The notes below the pieces were generated by a model. It searched no databases. It was given only the letters and a program-made list of their open reading frames with translations, and was not told the origin of the DNA. DNA of 64,000 bases, from NCBI RefSeq assembly GCF_001688725.2, contig NZ_CP015401.2, forward strand, positions 4,775,928 through 4,839,927, in the 5' to 3' direction. This DNA comes from Bacteroides caecimuris (GTDB taxonomy: Bacteria > Bacteroidota > Bacteroidia > Bacteroidales > Bacteroidaceae). The position numbers and the translations under genes are program-made. Within the stretch, counting starts at the first letter, position 1. Every line of letters starts with the position of its first letter. Shown piece by piece: positions 27,013-35,049 of this stretch.

Positions 27013-28836
27013 ATGACTTATCATCATTTATCTGTCTTAGTCCATCGTCAGGCTGAAAAATATGGCAACAAGGTAGCTCTGAGATATCGCGACTATGAGA
27101 CGGCACAATGGATTCCGATTACCTGGAATCAATTCTCCGGAACGGTGAGACAGGCAGCCAACGCACTTGTGGCACTAGGAGTAGAGGAACAAGAAAATAT
27201 CGGAATCTTTTCGCAGAATAAACCTGAATGGTTTTATGTAGACTTTGGCGCGTTTGCCAATCGGGCTGTTACTATTCCGTTCTATGCAACCAGCTCTCCG
27301 GCACAAGCGCAATATATTATCAATGATGCACAAATACGTTATCTTTTTGTAGGTGAGCAATTCCAGTATGATGCTGCTTTCAGTATCTTCGGTTTTTGTA
27401 CTTCCCTGCAACAGCTGATTATCTTTGACCGTTCGGTGGTGAAGGATCCTCGTGATGTATCCTCTATCTATTTTGACGAGTTTATGGCGTTGGGAGAGGG
27501 GCTGCCTCATAATAATACGGTAGAAGAGCGTACCGAACGGGCTTCATACGATGACTTGGCAAACATTCTCTATACATCCGGCACAACGGGTGAACCGAAG
27601 GGCGTCATGCTTCATCATTCCTGCTATTTGGAACAGTTTCATACACACGATGACCGTTTGACAACGATGTCGGATAAGGATGTGTCTATGAACTTCCTCC
27701 CCTTGACACACGTGTTTGAGAAAGCATGGTGTTATCTCTGTATTCATAAAGGAGTGCAGATTTGTATCAATCTCCGTCCGGCGGATATTCAGACAACGAT
27801 TAAGGAAATTCGCCCGACGCTGATGTGTAGTGTTCCCCGTTTTTGGGAGAAAGTGTATGCAGGCGTACAGGAGAAAATAAACGAAACAACAGGGTTGAAG
27901 AAAACACTGATGCTGGATGCTATCCGGGTAGGTAAAATCCATAATCTGGACTATCTGCGTTTGGGTAAGACTCCTCCGGTGATGAATCAACTGAAATATA
28001 AATTCTACGAAAAGACCATCTACTCTTTACTGAAAAAAACAATTGGTATTGAGAACGGTAACTTTTTCCCGACTGCCGGTGCTGCCGTACCTGATGAAAT
28101 CAATGAATTCGTCCATTCGGTAGGAATCAATATGGTGGTAGGATATGGGTTGACAGAATCTACGGCTACTGTATCCTGTACGTTGCCCGTAGGCTATGAT
28201 ATCGGTTCGGTAGGTGTCGTATTACCCGGAATTGAAGTGAAGATAGGTGAGGATAATGAAATCCTGCTTCGCGGTAAGACTATAACAAAAGGATATTATA
28301 AGAAAGCGGAAGCTACAGCTGCCGCCATTGATTCCGATGGATGGTTTCACACGGGGGATGCGGGCTATTTCGAGAATGGTCAGCTTTTCCTGACGGAACG
28401 TATCAAGGATTTGTTCAAAACATCGAATGGCAAGTATATTGCTCCGCAGGCTTTGGAAACGAAACTGGTCATCGACCGGTATATCGACCAGATTGCTATT
28501 ATTGCCGATCAGCGTAAGTTTGTCTCCGCTCTGATTGTTCCTGTATATGGATACGTAAAAGAGTATGCAAAGGAGAAAGGCATCGAATACAAAGATATGG
28601 CTGATTTGTTGCAGCATCCTAAGATTGTAGGTTTGTTCCGTGCGCGGATAGAGACCTTGCAACAGCAGTTTGCGCATTACGAGCAAATCAAACGTTTCAC
28701 TTTGCTTCCTGAACCATTCAGCATGGAACGTGGGGAACTGACTAATACGTTGAAGTTGAAACGTTCGGTTGTTGCCCGCAATTATAATGAACTTATTGAA
28801 AAGATGTATCAGGAAAGCGAAGCAGGTGGGAAGTAA
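27013..28836 (+). CDS. fadD: Long-chain acyl-CoA synthetase (AMP-forming)
   Basis: A 607-residue member of the adenylate-forming superfamily. The P-loop-like motif YTSGTTGEPKG is at residues 187-197, FLPLTHVFE and the VGYGLTE motif follow, HTGDAGYFENG carries the conserved Asp, and ERIKDLFKTSNGKYI is the hinge/A8 region. Length and the KDLFKTSNGKY block fit the long-chain fatty acyl-CoA ligase group (COG1022 type). It activates fatty acids with ATP and CoA, probably at the inner face of the membrane. It is a single gene, divergent from the ArgE-type gene. Confidence 0.87.
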   Translation: MTYHHLSVLVHRQAEKYGNKVALRYRDYETAQWIPITWNQFSGTVRQAANALVALGVEEQENIGIFSQNKPEWFYVDFGAFANRAVTIPFYATSSPAQAQYIINDAQIRYLFVGEQFQYDAAFSIFGFCTSLQQLIIFDRSVVKDPRDVSSIYFDEFMALGEGLPHNNTVEERTERASYDDLANILYTSGTTGEPKGVMLHHSCYLEQFHTHDDRLTTMSDKDVSMNFLPLTHVFEKAWCYLCIHKGVQICINLRPADIQTTIKEIRPTLMCSVPRFWEKVYAGVQEKINETTGLKKTLMLDAIRVGKIHNLDYLRLGKTPPVMNQLKYKFYEKTIYSLLKKTIGIENGNFFPTAGAAVPDEINEFVHSVGINMVVGYGLTESTATVSCTLPVGYDIGSVGVVLPGIEVKIGEDNEILLRGKTITKGYYKKAEATAAAIDSDGWFHTGDAGYFENGQLFLTERIKDLFKTSNGKYIAPQALETKLVIDRYIDQIAIIADQRKFVSALIVPVYGYVKEYAKEKGIEYKDMADLLQHPKIVGLFRARIETLQQQFAHYEQIKRFTLLPEPFSMERGELTNTLKLKRSVVARNYNELIEKMYQESEAGGK

Positions 28837-28903
28837 ATGTTTACCCGGCAAGATACATCTCTCTATATATGGTTTGAGACTGTATTAATAAAGGTAAGGA
28901 TTG

Positions 28904-29278
28904 ATGAACAAAGTAATTGTATTTCTCTTGTTGTATATTGCATGTGCTGAGGTGATGGCAGTGGCTCAGAACGCAGCCGATTAGGCAAAAATATACTTCC
29001 GGCTCGGACACAGCCGCTTTGAACCGGAGGTGGCGGACATTAGTTTCGAGTGGTCTGTGGACGACCATCCCGGAGCACCCTCTCCCGAGGGAATCACCGT
29101 GCTGGTGTACGATGAGTCGGGGCGACCCACCGAAGTCTTTCTTTCTCCTTCCGGGGGCAGTGTGAACTTCGGAGAGGGCGGTGTTCATTCCATGTTGCTC
29201 TACAACAACGATACGGAGAGCGTTATTATTTCGGGTGAATCGCACGGACCGTTAACAGCTGACCATCTCAACTGTTAA
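28904..29278 (+). pseudogene. DUF5119-like fimbrial lipoprotein, stopped and truncated
   Basis: An ATG at 28904 opens a signal-like segment (MNKVIVFLLLYIACAE), then a TAG at 28982-28984 interrupts it. The same frame continues open to 29278 with RLGHSRFEP, ADISFEWSVDDHPGAPSPEG, VLVYDESGRP and MLLYNNDTESVIISG. This matches the start of DUF5119 proteins, which accompany fimbrillins in Bacteroides and are normally about three times longer. The frame then runs into the 22-bp repeat array. So the gene has both a nonsense codon and a lost C-terminus. A decayed fimbrillin gene faces it 300 bp away. Confidence 0.7.
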
Positions 29279-29466
29279 CAGTTGTCATCTCAGGTATTAA
29301 CGGTTATCAATTCAAGTATTAATACCTGTCATCTCAAATATTAACCACTGGTATGACAAGTATTGGGAACTGTTGTATCAAGCATTGGAAACTATCGTTT
29401 CAAGCATTGGGAACTGTTGTGTCAGGTAATGGAAACCACCGTGCCAAGTAATGGGGATAATCCCTT
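29247..29466. repeat. Degenerate tandem array, exact 22-bp period, ten units
   Basis: The start of the core (CAA/CAG) falls at 29269, 29291, 29313, 29335, 29357, 29379, 29401, 29423 and 29445, always 22 bp apart, with a related unit before. Units drift from CAACTGTTAACAGTTG (a perfect 16-bp palindrome) through CAAGTATTAATACC to CAAGCATTGGGAACTG. There are no spacers. 22 is not a multiple of three, so this is not a protein repeat. The stretch holds no gene. Confidence 0.88.
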
Positions 29467-29529
29467 CTTTAAGAGAATAAAACCGATATGTAGGAGAAAG
29501 GTGAAGATTGCATGCAATCATCAAAAGAA

Positions 29530-29566
29530 AAACCGGGGAAGGAACACTTGGTTCCTTCCCCGGTTT
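29530..29566. terminator. Bidirectional terminator hairpin
   Basis: A perfect 16-bp stem (AAACCGGGGAAGGAAC and its complement) with a 5-nt loop (ACTTG). It separates the decayed DUF5119 gene from the convergent fimbrillin gene. Confidence 0.85.
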
Positions 29567-29601
29567 GTTAGGGAATTTATTTGTCTAAAAGACGTTTGAT
29601 A

Positions 29602-30241
29602 TTAGCTACCAAAATTGAAATCTCCTCCTGTAGATTCCGTCCACTCTTCGAGACCATTAGAAGCATCTACGCTAAATTCGATTTTTTCTACTCCGGCAGC
29701 ACTTCCGTTTACAGTTATATTATAAGTATAAGATGTGCCAAGTGCCCATGCAGGTTGGATATTACCTCTAACATAGTCGGTTTTTATTATGTCTTCGCCT
29801 TGTTTCACTTCAATTTTGAAATTCAAATAAACATCGGCTGACGCGTATGTTACAGGAAGAACAAATCCGGTTCCTGTAGTCAGTTCTTTGGCAGCTACTG
29901 CTTCGCCACCTTCCGAACCGGCAGGTTTTGCAGCTTGGATAGTGTTGTCTGAGCCTTCTATAGAAAGCGGAACTTTAGTCCATTTGTTTGTATCTGCATC
30001 TTTGGATACCGCTACTCCATTGAATACGGTGTGATAGTCTGATGCGTCTTTGGGAGTGTAACCACCATAAACAAAGAATTTATTGAAATTCCTCATGGTT
30101 AGAGCACGTGTGCTGTTGCTGACATGAGAATTAAAACCGATTATTGCACCTGATGCTTCGTTTTCTTCAATCACATCCGTGTTGGTGCAGGCGGCAAATG
30201 CTAAAGCTACTGCCACATAAAAAGAAACTTCTTTTTAACAT
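29602..30241 (-). pseudogene. Fimbrillin-family lipoprotein with frameshifted signal peptide
   Basis: The open frame 30216-29602 starts only at a GTG and encodes VALAFAACTNTDVIEENE, the typical second half of a fimbrillin (FimA/Mfa-like) lipoprotein signal, followed by GFNSHVSNSTRALT, MRNFNKFFVYGGY, ADVYLNFKIEVKQG and an end in WTESTGGDFNFGS. The basic start of the signal lies one frame away: ATG at 30241-30239 reads MLKRSFF. Deleting one T from the TTTTT run (or one A from the AAAAA run) would join them as MLKRSFFYVAVALAFAAC. Either the gene is dead, or the run slips, or the base call is wrong. At about 210 residues it is also short for a full fimbrillin. Confidence 0.7.
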
Positions 30242-30420
30242 ACTGTAAATAAAATGATTTAACTTTGACGTTTAAAAACGGCACAAAATCAATAATTAGA
30301 TTCAAGAGGTTGTACTTCTTCTATAGTTAAATTAGTGTGTGTTTAACACTTTTTTTACTACGCTGCATGCGGATGTTCACTTAAGAAATGGATTCCATTC
30401 GCTTTCTCATTTTTAATCCG

Positions 30421-30428
30421 TATCTTTG
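30421..30428 (+). promoter_or_regulatory. Promoter -7 box for prfB
   Basis: TATCTTTG lies 84 bp before the prfB start. The -33 element is weak. The leader contains a GC-rich stretch (GTCGGCGATAGGCGCC). Confidence 0.55.
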
Positions 30429-30511
30429 TGCCCGTTGAGATAAGTGTCGGCGATAGGCGCCTGCTCGTCGGTTCGACATCATTTTATAACTAATAATAAA
30501 CGTAAATCACA

Positions 30512-31628
30512 ATGATTACTATTGAACAACTTAAAGACGTGAAAGAGCGCACTGATGCGCTGAGGAGGTATCTTTGACATCGACGGGAAGAAAATTCAAG
30601 TCGAAGAAGAACAACTGAGAACACAAGCTCCGGGATTTTGGGATGACCAAAAGAAGGCCGAAGCTCAAATGAAATTGGTGAAAGACCTGCAAAAGTGGAT
30701 TGAAGGCTACAACGAACTCAAGACACTGGCAGATGAACTTGAACTGGCATTTGATTTCTATAAAGAAGAACTGGTGACCGAGGAAGATGTGGACACTGCT
30801 TACACCAAAGCCAGTGAAGCGGTAGAGGCACTCGAACTCAAAAATATGCTTCGTGACGAAGCCGACCAGATGGATTGTGTGTTGAAAATCAATTCAGGTG
30901 CCGGTGGTACGGAAAGCCAGGACTGGGCTTCCATGCTGATGCGTATGTATCTGCGTTATGCCGAGACGAACGGTTATAAGGCTACCATTGCCAACCTTCA
31001 GGAAGGTGACGAAGCCGGAATCAAAACCTGTACTATCAATATTGAAGGTGGTTTTGCATACGGTTATTTGAAGGGCGAGAACGGTGTGCACCGCTTGGTT
31101 CGTGTTTCTCCATACAATGCACAAGGTAAACGGATGACTTCCTTTGCTTCCGTGTTCGTTACTCCGCTGGTAGATGACAGTATTGAAGTGAACATTGAAC
31201 CTGCACGTATCTCTTGGGATACCTTCCGAAGCGGTGGTGCCGGTGGACAGAATGTAAATAAGGTAGAATCCGGTGTCCGTTTGCGTTATCAATACAAAGA
31301 TCCTTATACTGGCGAGGAAGAAGAAATCCTGATTGAAAACACCGAAACCCGTGACCAGCCGAAGAACCGTGAGAATGCAATGCGTCAACTACGTTCCATC
31401 TTGTATGATAAGGAATTGCAGCACCGTATGGCAGAACAGGCGAAGGTGGAAGCCGGTAAGAAGAAGATCGAGTGGGGTTCACAGATCCGTAGCTACGTAT
31501 TTGACGACCGTCGCGTGAAGGATCACCGTACCAACTATCAGACTTCGGATGTGAACGGTGTGATGGATGGCAAAATAGATGGCTTTATCAAAGCCTATCT
31601 GATGGAGTTTTCTTCACAAGAATCATAA
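30512..31628 (+). CDS. prfB: Peptide chain release factor 2, with programmed +1 frameshift
   Basis: The first frame starts at 30512 (MITIEQLKDVKERTDALRRYL) and stops at TGA 30575-30577. The second frame resumes at GAC 30576 and runs to 31628, giving about 371 residues. Release factor features: GGQ in SGGAGGQNVNK for peptide release and the RVSPYNAQGKR segment in domain 2. RF2 normally reads SPF at the stop-recognition tripeptide; here the codons give SPY. RF2 ends translation at UGA and UAA and controls its own level through the internal UGA. The start used by simple gene callers (30669) would lose the first 50 residues. Confidence 0.93.
30563..30578 (+). promoter_or_regulatory. RF2 programmed frameshift site
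   Basis: AGGAGG at 30563-30568 (internal Shine-Dalgarno-like), then TAT, then CTT TGA C at 30572-30578. This is the classical RF2 autoregulatory site. The ribosome slips +1 on CTT when the UGA is read slowly. It is notable because Bacteroides makes little use of Shine-Dalgarno pairing for initiation. Confidence 0.92.
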
Positions 31629-31712
31629 AAAATAAAATTAGCAAGAGTTATTTTTGGAAAGTTAAAAGATTTGTTCTTACTTTGTTAGCGTTGAACTTAA
31701 AAGCTAACTATT

Positions 31713-31847
31713 ATGAGTAAGGGGAAGAAAAAAGTAGCGATTACCAAAAAGGAAGAAGAACAAGCTCAAAAGGTGGTCAAAATAGTGTTCGTCTCATTAA
31801 TTATTTTGGCATTGGTTATGCTGATTGCATTTTCCTTTTTCGGCTGA
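31713..31847 (+). CDS. Small single-span membrane protein
   Basis: A 44-residue ORF between prfB and the CYTH gene. The first 23 residues are strongly charged (SKGKKKVAITKKEEEQAQK); residues 24-43 form one hydrophobic helix (IVFVSLIILALVMLIAFSFF). A TTTG element and a TACTTTG-like box lie upstream, so it may have its own promoter. It starts with ATG and stops with TGA. The family is unknown; charge layout suggests a cytoplasmic N-terminus. Confidence 0.6.
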   Translation: MSKGKKKVAITKKEEEQAQKVVKIVFVSLIILALVMLIAFSFFG

Positions 31848-31850
31848 TAA

Positions 31851-31947
31851 GTTCACCACAAACTACACGGTCAACCCAGACTGTTTGGCTATTGATAGAA
31901 TGAATATCAAATTCAATCTGTGTTAATCTGCGTAATCTGTGGTGAAC
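31851..31947. repeat. Intergenic inverted repeat with short tandem motif
   Basis: GTTCACCACA at 31851-31860 is complementary to TGTGGTGAAC at 31938-31947. The inner right side holds three tandem copies of AATCTGTG/AATCTGCG (31916-31942). It looks like a dispersed intergenic repeat of Bacteroides type; no gene is inside. Confidence 0.6.
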
Positions 31948-31982
31948 TCTTTGTTTTGTAATGCGTTTTTTAATTTTTAATT

Positions 31983-31990
31983 TATCTTTG
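31983..31990 (+). promoter_or_regulatory. Promoter -7 box immediately before the CYTH start codon
   Basis: TATCTTTG ends 4 bp before the ATG at 31995. If it is used, the transcript would begin at or next to the start codon, giving a leaderless mRNA. Confidence 0.55.
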
Positions 31991-31994
31991 TGCC

Positions 31995-32462
31995 ATGGCA
32001 CAGGAAATAGAACGTAAATTTTTAGTTATCGGTGAATTCAAGTCTTCGGCTTTTGCGCAAAGTCGCATTGTGCAGGGGTATATCAGTAGTGCTCGCGGGC
32101 GTACTGTCCGGGTTCGTATTCGGGATGATAAAGGGTATCTGACGATAAAGGGAGCTTCCAATACTTCCGGTACCAGTCGTTATGAATGGGAAAAGGAGCT
32201 GCCCTTGTCAGAAGCAGAAGAATTGATGAGGCTTTGCGAACCGGGGATCATTGACAAGACCCGTTATTTGGTACGTAGTGGCAAACATGTATTTGAAGTC
32301 GATGAGTTTTATGGCGAGAATGAAGGACTTATTGTGGCAGAAGTAGAGCTGGCATCGGAAGATGAGGCTTTTGTAAAACCCGACTTTATCGGTGAGGAGG
32401 TCACGGGCGACATACGATACTACAACTCACAGCTAATGAAAAAACCGTATAAAACGTGGTGA
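31995..32462 (+). CDS. CYTH domain protein
   Basis: A 155-residue protein spanning one whole CYTH domain (triphosphate tunnel metalloenzyme). The signature ExExK is at the very start (EIERK, residues 4-8), followed by alternating Arg/Lys and Glu strands (RTVRVRIRDDKGYLTIKG, YEWEKELP, VFEVDEFYGENEGLIVAEVE). Such enzymes act on triphosphates, for example inorganic tripolyphosphate or thiamine triphosphate, with divalent metal; bacterial members lacking other domains are usually triphosphatases rather than adenylate cyclases. It is cytoplasmic. The start cannot be moved downstream without losing ExExK. Confidence 0.85.
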   Translation: MAQEIERKFLVIGEFKSSAFAQSRIVQGYISSARGRTVRVRIRDDKGYLTIKGASNTSGTSRYEWEKELPLSEAEELMRLCEPGIIDKTRYLVRSGKHVFEVDEFYGENEGLIVAEVELASEDEAFVKPDFIGEEVTGDIRYYNSQLMKKPYKTW

Positions 32463-32480
32463 GCCTTAACAAATAAACCG

Positions 32481-32488
32481 TATATTTG
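32481..32488 (+). promoter_or_regulatory. Promoter -7 box for the MgtC/DUF4010 gene
   Basis: TATATTTG 27 bp before the ATG at 32516. It overlaps the earlier in-frame start at 32486, which supports choosing 32516. Confidence 0.55.
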
Positions 32489-32515
32489 TTCTTATATAAA
32501 AAAAGAGAGCAGTGT

Positions 32516-33808
32516 ATGGAACAGTTATATAGCTATGTGCCGCGTGAATTGGTTACTTTTGTTTTAGTAACTTTGTTTTCTTTATTAATCGGACTTTCGC
32601 AACGTCGAATCAGTCTGAAGCGTGAGGGTGAAACTACTCTTTTCGGAACCGACCGCACTTTTACTTTTATTGGTATACTGGGTTACTTGCTTTATATCTT
32701 AGACCCTACAGATATGCGTCTGTTTATGGGAGGTGGAGCGGTGCTCGGTTTATTGCTGGGCTTGAACTATTACGTCAAACAGTCTCAATTTCATGTCTTT
32801 GGTGTAACGACCATTATTATTGCACTGATTACTTATTGTCTGGCTCCTATTGTGTCTACCCAGCCTTCTTGGTTTTATGTGATGGTGATTGTGACGGTGC
32901 TTTTATTGACGGAGCTTAAACACACCTTTACGGAGTTTGCCCAGCGGATGAAGAACGATGAGATGATTACGCTGGCAAAGTTCTTGGCTATCAGTGGTAT
33001 CATATTACCGATGCTTCCGCATAAGAACCTGATTCCGGATATTAATCTCACTCCTTATTCTATTTGGCTGGCGACGGTTGTCGTCTCCGGCATTTCCTAT
33101 CTCTCTTATTTATTAAAGAGGTATGTATTCCATGAATCCGGAACGTTGGTTTCCGGTATTATTGGCGGATTATACAGCAGCACAGCTACGATCTCGGTAC
33201 TTGCCCGTAAAAGCCGGAAAGCCTCTGAACAGGAAGCAACTGAATATGTTGCTGCCATGCTGCTGGCTGTCAGCATGATGTTTCTGCGCTTTATGATATT
33301 GATTTTGATCTTTAGCAGGGAGATATTTACGTCTATCTATCCTTATTTGTTGATTATGTCTGTGGTGGCTGCCGTTGTTGCGTGGTTTATCCATTCCCGT
33401 CATCGACGTTCCAAGGATGTGACCGATGAGCCGGAAGATGAGGACAGCAGTAACCCGCTCGAATTTAAAGTTGCTCTGATTTTTGCCACTCTCTTCGTAG
33501 TGTTTACAGTGCTGACACACTATACTTTGGTTTATGCGGGTACAGGCGGATTGAATCTCCTGTCTTTCGTATCCGGTTTCAGTGATATCACTCCTTTTAT
33601 ATTAAACTTGTTGCAAAATATAGGCGGTGTGGCGGCAGTGGTTATTACAGCTTGCAGTATGCAGGCTATCATCAGCAATATACTGGTCAATATGTGTTAC
33701 GCTTTGTTCTTTGCAGGGAAGGGGAGTAAACTTCGTCCTTGGATTTTGGGAGGATTCGGTGTGGTGATTGCTTGTAATCTCGTTTTGTTGCTGTTCTTTT
33801 ATATTTAA
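32516..33808 (+). CDS. MgtC/SapB-DUF4010 family membrane protein
   Basis: A 430-residue integral membrane protein with about 12 hydrophobic segments. The N-terminal third has the MgtC/SapB pattern (LVTLFSLLIGLSQRR, then DRTFTFIGILGYLLY). The rest matches DUF4010 (GIILPMLPHK, SGIIGGLYSSTATISVLARK). Proteins of this fused type are common in Gram-negatives; a role in ion or magnesium homeostasis is proposed for MgtC but is unproven for this group. A strong terminator follows at 33938. Confidence 0.82.
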   Translation: MEQLYSYVPRELVTFVLVTLFSLLIGLSQRRISLKREGETTLFGTDRTFTFIGILGYLLYILDPTDMRLFMGGGAVLGLLLGLNYYVKQSQFHVFGVTTIIIALITYCLAPIVSTQPSWFYVMVIVTVLLLTELKHTFTEFAQRMKNDEMITLAKFLAISGIILPMLPHKNLIPDINLTPYSIWLATVVVSGISYLSYLLKRYVFHESGTLVSGIIGGLYSSTATISVLARKSRKASEQEATEYVAAMLLAVSMMFLRFMILILIFSREIFTSIYPYLLIMSVVAAVVAWFIHSRHRRSKDVTDEPEDEDSSNPLEFKVALIFATLFVVFTVLTHYTLVYAGTGGLNLLSFVSGFSDITPFILNLLQNIGGVAAVVITACSMQAIISNILVNMCYALFFAGKGSKLRPWILGGFGVVIACNLVLLLFFYI

Positions 33809-33937
33809 GAAAGGGGAGCAATTGATCGTTTTGCATTCGACCTGATTCAAAACAACTTGCTGCTTTGTAGCTCATATTCAATAATGTGAAATGGATAAGG
33901 AATTGATAAAAGGATGGATAGTTGAATATATGGATAT

Positions 33938-33985
33938 AAAAAAGACCTGCACACGTCTATATCGGGCAATGTGCAGGTCTTTTTC
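33938..33985. terminator. Bidirectional terminator between convergent genes
   Basis: A 15-bp stem, AAAAAGACCTGCACA pairing with TGTGCAGGTCTTTTT, A-rich on one side and T-rich on the other. It serves the MgtC/DUF4010 gene (+) and the nuclease operon (-). Confidence 0.88.
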
Positions 33986-34002
33986 TTTAGGGGCACTCCT
34001 TT

Positions 34003-35022
34003 TTAGTGGAGTCTTTTCGTATGTTCCGGAAAATCGATGTCGTCCATGCTGTTAACCAACAACTGATATTTGATATATCCTCCACTTTTAGAAGAGTATT
34101 TGGTATAAATAGCAGTGATATTACCTTCGCTGCCAGCCTTGGGCAGGGGCTGAAGCGCAAAGTTGGAATAGCCGCTGACACGTACAATATAGTTGCCGCT
34201 TGAAGTAGAAGTAGCATCCTCAAAGCCGAATAAGGAAGAACCATAGTATCGGTTGCCGTCGTAACTGTAGGCATAGGTCGGTGTCAATCCTTCTTTTACA
34301 TAATCTTTGTTCTCATACACTGCGGTAGTGGAACCGCCTGGATAAGTTGTTTCCAGATATTGAGGATACTTGTCACCGTCGTATGTGCCTTCTTTGTAAG
34401 TCAATCCTTCGAAACGTACCAAACGTCCTAATGCATCATCATTCAATGCTGTTTTATAATTATCTTTATTGATAACTAATATGTCATCGTCTGGCAGACT
34501 GCCGAGTTCACCTTTGAAAACATGCTGATCTACAAATAAGGTATTCTCGAGATTACGGTTTGCATAACCTTTGGAGATGTCTTCTGCTGTCGGCATTCCG
34601 CCTACACTTAACATATAACGATAGCTACCGATAGCCAGCCCTTTGGTTTTAACAAAGAGAGTCTGTCCTACGTGAAAATAAACATAGTTGCTGACCATCA
34701 ATTTCAGTTCAATGGCTGATTGGGATGATTCATCATAGATGTATACTGATTTATATACATTACCGGCCTTGTCGCTTGAGATGACTTTTCCGCTGATAAC
34801 ATAGTCTTCTGTGATTTCCAGAGTTTTCCCCAGACTGGCTGCACCGTTTCCATATTTGTTGTAGAAAAGTTGCTTAAAGTCCTTGATGGAGATTAGTTTG
34901 CTATTTGAGAAGTCTTCTTTTGTCCAGACTTTGGCTGGAGCAGGCTCTTCAAATTCGTTGTAGCAGCTACTGAAACCGAGCACTACTACCGCAAGCATAA
35001 ATAATTTAAATATTTTGTTCAT
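34003..35022 (-). CDS. DUF5689 lipoprotein
   Basis: A 339-residue lipoprotein (lipobox FSSC, Cys20). The mature protein matches DUF5689: SIKDFKQLFYNKYG, then EITEDYVISGKVISSDKAGN with an OB-like strand set (VYIYDESSQSAIELKL, VGQTLFVKTKGLAIGSYRYM). It is the last gene of the operon, 27 bp after the TonB receptor. In this place a SusD would be expected in a sugar locus, so the protein may act as the surface binding partner of the receptor. Confidence 0.8.
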   Translation of the reverse strand: MNKIFKLFMLAVVVLGFSSCYNEFEEPAPAKVWTKEDFSNSKLISIKDFKQLFYNKYGNGAASLGKTLEITEDYVISGKVISSDKAGNVYKSVYIYDESSQSAIELKLMVSNYVYFHVGQTLFVKTKGLAIGSYRYMLSVGGMPTAEDISKGYANRNLENTLFVDQHVFKGELGSLPDDDILVINKDNYKTALNDDALGRLVRFEGLTYKEGTYDGDKYPQYLETTYPGGSTTAVYENKDYVKEGLTPTYAYSYDGNRYYGSSLFGFEDATSTSSGNYIVRVSGYSNFALQPLPKAGSEGNITAIYTKYSSKSGGYIKYQLLVNSMDDIDFPEHTKRLH

Positions 35023-35049
35023 AACAGTTCTTTTTTACTTATGATGTCC

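Noticed and set aside
28982-28984. TAG as a recoded codon or readthrough site
   Set aside because: The gene is also truncated at its 3' end, so simple decay explains the stop better.
29030-29278. 82-codon frame starting with GTG as an independent gene
   Set aside because: It is the in-frame continuation of the DUF5119-like gene that starts at 28904 and is interrupted by TAG.
29247-29466. CRISPR array
   Set aside because: The 22-bp units are contiguous with no spacers, drift in sequence, and no cas gene is nearby.
30575-30577. TGA in prfB as a selenocysteine codon or a disabling mutation
   Set aside because: The surrounding sequence is the classical RF2 +1 frameshift site.
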